Origin: Fidelibacterota bacterium
GTDB lineage: Bacteria > Fidelibacterota > SORT01
Assembly (NCBI GenBank): GCA_022571215.1
Contig: JACZYG010000012.1
Span: 1 to 64,000, forward strand
Direction: 5' to 3'
DNA length: 64,000 nucleotides
Both the position numbers and the translations under genes were made by a program. Numbering within the stretch: position 1 is the first letter of the stretch; every line of letters begins with the position of its first letter. The notes beneath the pieces were generated by a model. That model did no database searches and had not been told where the DNA came from. It worked only from the letters and a program-made list of their open reading frames with translations. Below, piece after piece: positions 31,656-39,156 of the stretch.

Positions 31656-32227
31656 GCGCTCTCAAAAAGGGGAACGGATCTCGATATTTCGGATTATTGT
31701 TAATTCTCAGCGGTATTGGTTGGATATTGGATGAAACGGGATTTGGATATTTAATCAGGGGAAGCATTGGCGCATGGGTTTTCTTTGTGTTTGGATTATT
31801 CTTACTAATCAGCGGATATAATCAAAAAAGCAAACGTATGGCTTTTTGGGGAACGCTGATCATGCTTGTCAGCGGCATGAATCTGCTGCAAGATTATAGG
31901 TTTATTCATCCGTATCTGATAGACATATGGCCTCTATATATAGCTTCTGTGGGAGTTGCGTTTATGGCAACAATATACATCAAACCTAACGACTTAGCCG
32001 CATTGATTCCCGGAGGTATATTCCTTCTCTCGGGGTCTTACATATTTATGGAAGTCAACGGTTTCTTCTATTATGAAATTATGTATAACAGCAACAGGAT
32101 ATTGGCGATCTTCCTGATACTGATCGGTAGTCTGCTTTTATGGAGGAGTCCCAGGAATAAGAAAAATAAGAAAACAGAAATAGTTTCTTCGGAAAAGAAC
32201 GCCGATTCCGGTAAATCGAATATTTGA
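31652..32227 (+). CDS. LiaF/DUF5668-like multi-helix membrane protein
   Basis: A 191-residue protein with about six short hydrophobic helices in repeated pairs: YFGLLLILSGIGWILD, GAWVFFVFGLFLLISGY, AFWGTLIMLVSGMNLLQDY, LIPGGIFLLSGSYIFM and ILAIFLILIGSLLLWR. This is followed by a basic/polar tail. The pattern resembles the LiaI/LiaF-type transmembrane region found next to PspC proteins in cell-envelope stress systems. No enzymatic motif. It overlaps the PspC gene by 4 bp (ATGA), so production is coupled. Confidence 0.7.
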   Translation: MSALKKGNGSRYFGLLLILSGIGWILDETGFGYLIRGSIGAWVFFVFGLFLLISGYNQKSKRMAFWGTLIMLVSGMNLLQDYRFIHPYLIDIWPLYIASVGVAFMATIYIKPNDLAALIPGGIFLLSGSYIFMEVNGFFYYEIMYNSNRILAIFLILIGSLLLWRSPRNKKNKKTEIVSSEKNADSGKSNI

Positions 32228-32421
32228 TGTTGTATTCTGACAAGCCTGTAGTTTATTCCATTGCTGATATTTTAATCATATAATATCAATCGTTGCACTT
32301 CTAAAAATTACTATCCTAAACCCTAACCGGCGCTCATATTTCATATCACTTGACTATAACTGACTCTCAAAGTAAATTCTATCAACTTGAAACTACCGAA
32401 CAAAATTTACAGATTTATTCA

Positions 32422-33999
32422 ATGCAAAAAGTAATACTTATAATTTTAGACGGCTATGGCTTAAGAGAGGAAAATGAATATAACGCGGTGGCGGCAGCTG
32501 AAAAGCCCACGCTCGACGAATTATTTTCAAAGTATCCTAACACTAAATTACGCTGTTCCGGTCTCGATGTAGGCTTGCCTGACGGTATGATGGGAAATTC
32601 CGAAGTAGGTCATCTTAATATCGGGGCTGGGAGAATCGTAAATCAGATCCTCGTCAAAATAAATAATAGTATCGCGGACGGCAGTTTCTATCAAAACAAT
32701 GTGTTTAAGGATATAATCGGCGTATCGAAGAGCAGGGGCTCAGCGCTGCATCTAATGGGATTAGTTTCTGAGGGAGGAGTGCATAGCAGTTTAGAGCATT
32801 TATACGCGCTCTTAAAAATGGCTAAAGATAGTAAGATCAGAAAAGTCTTTATCCATGCGTTTACCGATGGAAGGGATACATCACCGAATTCGGGACTGAA
32901 ATATTTAAGCGAGCTGCAAGAAAAAATAGATGAGATCGGAGTGGGTGAAATTGCCACTATCAGCGGCAGGTATTATGCAATGGACCGTGATAAACGTTGG
33001 GATAGAACCGAAGAGACTTTTAGATCTATGGTCAATGGAGAGGGTGAAAAATATTCTTCGTACGTAGAAGTTTTGAAAAACAGCTACGAAAAAGGAATAA
33101 CGGATGAATTCATCATACCAAGTACGTTGTTCAACGAGGGGAAACCGATAGGAAGTATAGATAACGGCGATAGCGTGATTGCTTTTAATTACAGAGCGGA
33201 TCGAATGAGACAGATGACCAGGGCATTAACGGATCAACATTTTCAAAACTTTGAAAGCAGTAAACTAAAAATGAATTTCGCCTCAATGGCAATGTACGAA
33301 GAGAGCAATAAATTGCCTTACGCGTTTGAACCGGAAAGAATGGATAATATTCTCGGGGAGGTTGTGTCGAACGCTGGATTAAGTCAGTTACGTGTAGCGG
33401 AGACCGAGAAGTACGCTCATGTGACCTACTTTTTCAATGGAGGAATTGAGCGACCTTTAGAGAACGAAGAGAGGCAATTGGTCAACTCGCCAAGGGTAGC
33501 GACTTATGATCTTCAACCCGAAATGAGCGCCGAGGCGCTGACAGACGTAATCTATTACGCTATCGAAGACGATGAATATGATCTTATTGTCTTAAACTAT
33601 GCAAACTGCGATATGGTGGGACATACCGGGTCGTTCGATGCAGCCGTAGCGGCAGTGGAGGCGGTTGACAAGGGTTTATCGAAAATAGTTCCCGCGATGA
33701 TCGAAATGGGAGGAGTTTGCCTTATTACGGCTGACCATGGCAATGCCGAACTGATGTTCGATGAAAAAGTAGGTCTTCCTCATACGTCACACACGACAAA
33801 TCTCGTGCCTTTTATATTAGCGGGCGTAAATTCTCATGTAAAACTGCATGGGGAAGGTAGATTGGCGGACATTGCCCCTACTATTTTGGATTTGTTAAAG
33901 ATCGAAAAACCCGAGGAGATGACCGGAGTCTCACTTATAGAAAATATTAACTTGAAATCAACTATTGAAGATGAGGAATCTGTTTTAGATGGAGTATGA
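32422..33999 (+). CDS. gpmI: 2,3-bisphosphoglycerate-independent phosphoglycerate mutase
   Basis: This 525-residue Mn-dependent glycolytic enzyme interconverts 3- and 2-phosphoglycerate. VILIILDGYGLRE carries the first metal Asp, and the phosphorylated Ser60 is in MMGNSEVGHLNIGAGR. HAFTDGRDTSP, SGRYYAMDRDKRWDR, VLNYANCDMVGHTG and ITADHGNAE follow in the family order. The frame runs up to TTG 32350, which would add 24 residues not seen in the family. ATG 32422 gives the usual start two residues before the first strand, though it has only a weak SD. It overlaps the downstream kinase gene by 11 bp. Confidence 0.95.
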   Translation: MQKVILIILDGYGLREENEYNAVAAAEKPTLDELFSKYPNTKLRCSGLDVGLPDGMMGNSEVGHLNIGAGRIVNQILVKINNSIADGSFYQNNVFKDIIGVSKSRGSALHLMGLVSEGGVHSSLEHLYALLKMAKDSKIRKVFIHAFTDGRDTSPNSGLKYLSELQEKIDEIGVGEIATISGRYYAMDRDKRWDRTEETFRSMVNGEGEKYSSYVEVLKNSYEKGITDEFIIPSTLFNEGKPIGSIDNGDSVIAFNYRADRMRQMTRALTDQHFQNFESSKLKMNFASMAMYEESNKLPYAFEPERMDNILGEVVSNAGLSQLRVAETEKYAHVTYFFNGGIERPLENEERQLVNSPRVATYDLQPEMSAEALTDVIYYAIEDDEYDLIVLNYANCDMVGHTGSFDAAVAAVEAVDKGLSKIVPAMIEMGGVCLITADHGNAELMFDEKVGLPHTSHTTNLVPFILAGVNSHVKLHGEGRLADIAPTILDLLKIEKPEEMTGVSLIENINLKSTIEDEESVLDGV

Positions 34000-34981
34000 C
34001 AAAGATAATTTACTGGAAATATTAAATAAATCCAAAAATAAGAAGATCGCTGTAATTGGTGACATCATGCTTGACAGATACAGGTGGGGTAACCACGCTC
34101 GAATGTCTCCCGAGGCGCCCGTTCCGGTCATTGAAATAGACTCTACATCAGAAAGTCTCGGTGGAGCGGCGAATGTATTTAATAATCTTTATTTCCTTGG
34201 AGCAAAACCGATAGTAATCGGGGTCGTCGGCAATGACGAAGCAGGTGAGATCATAAAAAAGAAAGTCCAAACTGAAAATTTGCCTACCGACGGAATATTT
34301 ATTGATTCCACACGCGTTACATCGGTGAAAGAGAGAGTCATTTCAAACGGTCAACATGTGGTTAGACTTGACTGGGAAGGAAGATCCAAAGTAAGTGAGG
34401 AGATTCAGCGCAAGATCATTGATTATCTAAATACCATTATTCGTGATTTAGACGCGGTCATTATTCAGGATTATAACAAGGGTGTTATTGACGCCGAACT
34501 CATAGACAAGGTTATCGCAAAGTGTATTGCAAATGAAACTATACTTGCTGTTGATCCAAAGATTGAGAATTTCTTCAACTACAAGAAGACTACGCTCTTT
34601 AAGCCTAATGTGCCTGAAACGGAAAAAGCGTTGGGTATGAATATAAAAACTCAAAGCGACGTTCGTAAGGCGGGTCGCGAACTTCTCGACAGAATGGAGT
34701 GCGGCTGCGTTCTGATTACTCAAGGGCGCGATGGTATGACGCTTTTTCATAAAAACGGCACGGTAGAGCAGATACAATCGCATGTCAGAAAAGTATCGGA
34801 TGTCTCAGGTGCCGGAGATACCGTAATCGCGTCATTTACGCTTGCGCTCACCACGGGCGCGAGTTATGTTGATGCTGCGCACATTGCAGCGATATCAGCC
34901 GGAATTGTATGCGAAGAAGTAGGTGTTGTACCAGTTGAAATCAGGAAAATCAGAGAGTACCTGGAAAACCCAAGCGAATAG
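33989..34981 (+). CDS. rfaE1: D-glycero-beta-D-manno-heptose-7-phosphate kinase (HldE1/RfaE1)
   Basis: A 330-residue PfkB-family kinase with IGDIMLDRYRWGNHARMSPEAPVPVIEI, the substrate signature of HldE kinase domains. GGAANVFNNLYFLGA and the anion-hole/catalytic DVSGAGDTVIASF (Asp277) follow. It makes heptose-1,7-bisphosphate for ADP-heptose and LPS core. The nucleotidyltransferase half of fused HldE is absent, so that activity must be encoded elsewhere. An ADP-heptose epimerase gene is at 63.1 kb. It overlaps gpmI by 11 bp. Confidence 0.93.
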   Translation: MEYDKDNLLEILNKSKNKKIAVIGDIMLDRYRWGNHARMSPEAPVPVIEIDSTSESLGGAANVFNNLYFLGAKPIVIGVVGNDEAGEIIKKKVQTENLPTDGIFIDSTRVTSVKERVISNGQHVVRLDWEGRSKVSEEIQRKIIDYLNTIIRDLDAVIIQDYNKGVIDAELIDKVIAKCIANETILAVDPKIENFFNYKKTTLFKPNVPETEKALGMNIKTQSDVRKAGRELLDRMECGCVLITQGRDGMTLFHKNGTVEQIQSHVRKVSDVSGAGDTVIASFTLALTTGASYVDAAHIAAISAGIVCEEVGVVPVEIRKIREYLENPSE

Positions 34982-36701
34982 GATTCACTTAAAATATTAT
35001 TTAATTAAATTTGGGATTCTGTTTTATCTGTTATTTCCAATATCAGCGTTCCAGCAGGCAGTGTTTCCGCAATCCTTAAATTCTATTTATTCGCCTGGTG
35101 ATTGGGTAACCTATCTAAATACAAGAACCATAACAAGCATATCCGAAGGGAATATATACGTATATTTCGGTACGACCGCCGGAATAATACAATACGATAT
35201 GATAAGAAGAGAATGGGCTGACCCCATAAATAAAAGTAATGGATTAAGCAGTGATTTTATTTACTCAATTGCCGTAGACAGACCTAACGGCATGGTATGG
35301 CTCTCCACGCCTTCCGGTTTAAGCCGCTTCGATGAGTATAACCGGGTGATATACAATATTTCTATGTCGCAGTTGAATCTTTTCCAAAGGGAGCGTATCT
35401 CCTCTATCGGATTCGCTTCTAACACTGTCTGGCTAAAAACTACTTTAGGGTATGTTGAACTTGATCGAATCAGCGGATTTTTTAAACGAAAAAACATCCA
35501 GCCTCCGGGAGAAATAAGTTGGTCGGCTTCTCGGACGCCTGATAATAATATTCCATTTTTTATGAGCGACGGATTCGAGTATCAATACGGCCGAAATTCC
35601 GCGATAATAATTGATGCTTATCTGAGGGAATTTGATGTGACTGCATCTGTGACAGATGACTTTGGTAATCAGTACAGCGGGACTTGCGGTTCAGGTCCGT
35701 TTATTGGGAATACGAAATTACAGACCTTAGAAAATTATAATTATGGATTACTCAATAACTATGTCACAAGTATCGCGGTAGACGACGATAATCAGATGTG
35801 GATAGGCGGGATCAAAACTTTTCTGCAGCAGAATACGTATAGCTCAATAGGATTTAATAGATGCCACGACGGTTCGGGAATAGTTAAATGGGGCATAGAA
35901 GAAGATGAGTGGACATATTATGAATCTATATCGAATATAGGCGTTGATATGGATAATATTCGAGCAATAGAAATAGGCGAATCTAATATCTGGTTTGGAA
36001 CGGGAAACGGACTTGTCTATCTTGATTTAGAGGCGAACGAATGGAAAAGAATCACCGAATTTGACGGCTTAAGGGGAGATGAAATAAAAAGTTTAACCAT
36101 ATTCGATTCGAGTCTGTGGGTAGGAACGGTGTTTGGTATTCAAACTGTGGATATCATCACTAAGAAAGTCAGTACTCCTGGAGTATTCAATGATCTACAA
36201 TTAAGTATATTTGATATCAAAAGTGACTCGAAGGATTTATGGATTGGAACGTCATATGGAGCATACAAGATAGATGGAACTGATAATCTAATTTATCACT
36301 ATAGCAGCAGCGGAGAAATGATTGCTCCGAACTCAAGAGGCGGCGGAAACGTAAGAGCTTTTGGCTTCAACGATGAATACATATATTTAGCGGACGATAT
36401 TGGAATAACCCAAATTAATAAATTAACTAATGAATATAAAAAACTGCCTCTTAATCCCTCGGTCTTCAAAGGAAACATAAGACGAATGGTTGTGTTAGAC
36501 GACTATTTATGGGTCGGAACATCGTTAGGGCTGCTCCGTTATAATATAGCTAATTCTTCATGGAGAAAATATTCTACCGAAGATGGACTTGCAAATAATT
36601 CAGTGAATGACTTATATATAGACAATGATTATATTTGGATAGGAACAGATAATGGTCTTACTCAGTTTTACTGGAACGATCCTAATAGATCCGACAATTG
36701 A
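34923..36701 (+). CDS. Secreted two-component-regulator-like beta-propeller protein
   Basis: About 592 residues. The N-terminal hydrophobic segment YYLIKFGILFYLLFPISA acts as signal or anchor. It is followed by blades of the Reg_prop type: MVWLSTPSGLSRFDEYN, NIWFGTGNGLVYLD, SLWVGTVFGIQTVD, DLWIGTSYGAYKID, YLWVGTSLGLLRYN and YIWIGTDNGLTQFY. Such propellers form the periplasmic sensor of hybrid two-component proteins, but here there is no kinase or T9SS domain. The start is uncertain: GTG 34923, TTG 34926 and TTG 34935 all lie inside the preceding kinase gene and no later start exists before the hydrophobic segment. It precedes a GWxTD-family gene by 28 bp. Confidence 0.75.
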   Translation: MLYQLKSGKSESTWKTQANRIHLKYYLIKFGILFYLLFPISAFQQAVFPQSLNSIYSPGDWVTYLNTRTITSISEGNIYVYFGTTAGIIQYDMIRREWADPINKSNGLSSDFIYSIAVDRPNGMVWLSTPSGLSRFDEYNRVIYNISMSQLNLFQRERISSIGFASNTVWLKTTLGYVELDRISGFFKRKNIQPPGEISWSASRTPDNNIPFFMSDGFEYQYGRNSAIIIDAYLREFDVTASVTDDFGNQYSGTCGSGPFIGNTKLQTLENYNYGLLNNYVTSIAVDDDNQMWIGGIKTFLQQNTYSSIGFNRCHDGSGIVKWGIEEDEWTYYESISNIGVDMDNIRAIEIGESNIWFGTGNGLVYLDLEANEWKRITEFDGLRGDEIKSLTIFDSSLWVGTVFGIQTVDIITKKVSTPGVFNDLQLSIFDIKSDSKDLWIGTSYGAYKIDGTDNLIYHYSSSGEMIAPNSRGGGNVRAFGFNDEYIYLADDIGITQINKLTNEYKKLPLNPSVFKGNIRRMVVLDDYLWVGTSLGLLRYNIANSSWRKYSTEDGLANNSVNDLYIDNDYIWIGTDNGLTQFYWNDPNRSDN

Positions 36702-36729
36702 ACCATACTGATTCCGCATGGGATAAGAA

Positions 36730-38007
36730 ATGAAAACCTTGAGCAATATTCAGATTATTTTGATAATACTCGTAATGAGTCCATATCAACTTTTAGCTCA
36801 AGCTGAACTCTCAACTTATCGAATTAATGAGGTTCCGAACTTTTATTACGAGACTATCACAAGTAGAGCATCTGATGGAAAAGGCACGAATCTCGATATT
36901 TACGTGAAGATCTCTTATGATGAGCTTCAGTTCATTAAGAGTAAAAACAGTTTCACTGCCAAATATGAAATCTCGGTCATTATATTCGATGCCTCCGGAG
37001 ACCAGCAAGAGGGTAAGACAGTTGAAGAGATAATTGAGGTAATAGAGTTCGACGACACTAATTCCCGTGAACTATTTAGGGTCACTAAAATCAATTTCCT
37101 CCTGAAAAAAGACAGTTACCGTGTCAACTTAGGAGTAATGGACCTGGATACCCGCAAAACAGGATCGCGGCGAATTACGTTATTCGTACCTGACTACAGT
37201 GATAAATTATCCATCAGCGACATAATTTTCATAGATAAAGTCGAAGAGACGGAGACAAACGAGACCATAATGTATCTGAATATTTCGGGAGGTTTCATTT
37301 CTGAATCGTCGGAGTTTAAAGCATATTACGAAATTTACGGTGTGGATGGCGTGGTTGAAATCAAGAATGAAGTGAAAGATATGAAGGGTGTAACAATTTA
37401 TTCCGATAAATTCCAGAGAAGGTCAAAAGATGGAACTATAAAAGAAATTGTCAGTATCGTAAAAGATGACCTTCGATTTAATAAATACAAATTTCATGTT
37501 TCTGTTTCAAAAAAAGGAAGGAAAAAAGTATCTAAAAGCAAGACCTTCCAGGTTCGCTGGTTTGGAATGTCCGAATCAATAACTGATCTTGATATGGCTG
37601 TTGATTTCCTAAGATATATAGCCTCAAAGAAAGATTATGATAAAATGGTGTCTTCAGAATCCGAAGAAAAAAGAAAATTGTTCATCCGATTTTGGAAAAA
37701 GCGTGATCCCTCTCCCGAAACAGAAACGAACGAACTTATGAAGGAATATTACAGAAGAATACAATACAGTAACGAACATTTTGCAACCTTCCAAGAAGGA
37801 TGGAAGGCCGATATGGGAATGGTATTGATCTTATTCGGTCATCCGAATGAAATAGAAAGGCACCCGTTTGACATTAACAGCAAACCGTATGAAGTCTGGT
37901 ATTATTATGACATCAACAAGAATTTTGTCTTTCAGGATTATTCAGGATTCGGTGAATACCGTCTCGTTACTCCACTTAATGATCTCAGCAGGAGCGATTT
38001 TTATTGA
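36730..38007 (+). CDS. GWxTD-domain secreted protein
   Basis: At 425 residues, it has signal peptide MKTLSNIQIILIILVMSPYQLLAQA. A beta-rich middle (about 30-280) is followed by a C-terminal domain with KRKLFIRFWKKRDPSPETETNELMKEYYRRI, EGWKADMGMVLILFGHPNEIERHPF and YEVWYYYD. This is the GWxTD family of FCB bacteria. The motif that names it reads GWKAD, so the Thr is replaced by Ala. The function of the family is not established. It is linked to the propeller gene upstream (28 bp). Confidence 0.82.
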   Translation: MKTLSNIQIILIILVMSPYQLLAQAELSTYRINEVPNFYYETITSRASDGKGTNLDIYVKISYDELQFIKSKNSFTAKYEISVIIFDASGDQQEGKTVEEIIEVIEFDDTNSRELFRVTKINFLLKKDSYRVNLGVMDLDTRKTGSRRITLFVPDYSDKLSISDIIFIDKVEETETNETIMYLNISGGFISESSEFKAYYEIYGVDGVVEIKNEVKDMKGVTIYSDKFQRRSKDGTIKEIVSIVKDDLRFNKYKFHVSVSKKGRKKVSKSKTFQVRWFGMSESITDLDMAVDFLRYIASKKDYDKMVSSESEEKRKLFIRFWKKRDPSPETETNELMKEYYRRIQYSNEHFATFQEGWKADMGMVLILFGHPNEIERHPFDINSKPYEVWYYYDINKNFVFQDYSGFGEYRLVTPLNDLSRSDFY

Positions 38008-38073
38008 AGAGTCTCTCTCTGATAAGGGAAGCCCTAATCATGATTCCAACGCGCACGATGCAGAGAATATTGG

Positions 38074-39156
38074 TTGCCTAATATTGCGGTGATACCCGGC
38101 GACGGGATAGGAAAAGATGTCACGATAGAGGCCGTCAAAGTCTTGGAGACAATGGACAAATTGTTCCATCTGGATCTGAAACTAAATCATTTCGACTATG
38201 GGGCGGACAGGTATCTGAAGGACGGAACTACTCTGCCGGAATCTGGCTTCAAAGAATTAAGAGACAATTATGATGCGATATTTCTTGGCGCATTAGGCGA
38301 TCCGAGGATTCCAGATATGAAACACGCCAAAGATATTCTTCTCGGTCTCCGATTCCGACTTGACCTTTACGTAAACCACCGCCCTGTTAAGCTCATCCAT
38401 GAGAAATTATGCCCGCTGAAGGATAAGATGCCTAAAGACATTAATTTTGTTGTGTTCAGAGAGAATACAGAAGGATTCTATGTCGGTATAGGCGGGAATT
38501 TCAAAAAGGACACGCCCGATGAAATAGCTATCCAGGAATCTGTGAATACACGTAAAGGCGTGGAAAGGATAATCGAATACAGCTTCCAATATGCCGTCGA
38601 AAACGGGCTGTCACATGTAACGATGTCCGATAAAAGTAACGCTATGCAATATGAGGGCGGGCTTTGGCAGCGGACTTTCGACGCGGTTAAAGAACGGTAT
38701 CCGAAAATAAAGACGAATCATTATTATATTGATGCGATTGCAATGCAGATGATTAAAAAACCTGAACAGTTTGAAGTGATTGTCACAAACAACATGTTTG
38801 GGGATATAATTACAGATCTCGGCGCTCAGCTACAGGGAGGATTGGGGTTAGGAGCCTCAGGAAATATAAACCCGGAACGAAACATCGGACTGTTCGAACC
38901 GGTTCACGGTTCAGCTCCGAAATATGCCGGTAAGAATATTGCCAATCCGATGGCCGCGATTCTCTCTGCTCAAATGATGCTCGAATTTCTCGGGTTTAAA
39001 CCCCAGTCAGACGTCATATCTGAAGCTATCGAGGATGCGATTGAACATGATTGGACACCTCGCGACCTCGGCGGCTCTCTCGGGACGGTCGAAGTCGGTG
39101 ATTATATCGTCAGATATATAGAAGAGAATGTCGCAGGAAAGTTAAAGGGAATTTAG
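38074..39156 (+). CDS. 3-isopropylmalate/isocitrate-family dehydrogenase (LeuB-like)
   Basis: A 360-residue NAD-dependent beta-decarboxylating dehydrogenase: NIAVIPGDGIGKDVTIEAVKVLE, FRENTEGFYVGIGG, SDKSNAMQYEGGLW, VTNNMFGDIITDLGAQLQGGLGLGASGNI and PVHGSAPKYAGKNIANPMA. The RENTEG loop matches the archaeal-type LeuB, tartrate and isocitrate subgroup rather than the RELTGG of E. coli LeuB. A short archaeal-type leuD lies 3.3 kb downstream, which favours a role in leucine synthesis. Specificity cannot be fixed by eye. The TTG start 38074 is supported by homology (MPNIAVIPGDG). Its end overlaps the convergent E1 gene by 4 bp. Confidence 0.85.
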   Translation: MPNIAVIPGDGIGKDVTIEAVKVLETMDKLFHLDLKLNHFDYGADRYLKDGTTLPESGFKELRDNYDAIFLGALGDPRIPDMKHAKDILLGLRFRLDLYVNHRPVKLIHEKLCPLKDKMPKDINFVVFRENTEGFYVGIGGNFKKDTPDEIAIQESVNTRKGVERIIEYSFQYAVENGLSHVTMSDKSNAMQYEGGLWQRTFDAVKERYPKIKTNHYYIDAIAMQMIKKPEQFEVIVTNNMFGDIITDLGAQLQGGLGLGASGNINPERNIGLFEPVHGSAPKYAGKNIANPMAAILSAQMMLEFLGFKPQSDVISEAIEDAIEHDWTPRDLGGSLGTVEVGDYIVRYIEENVAGKLKGI

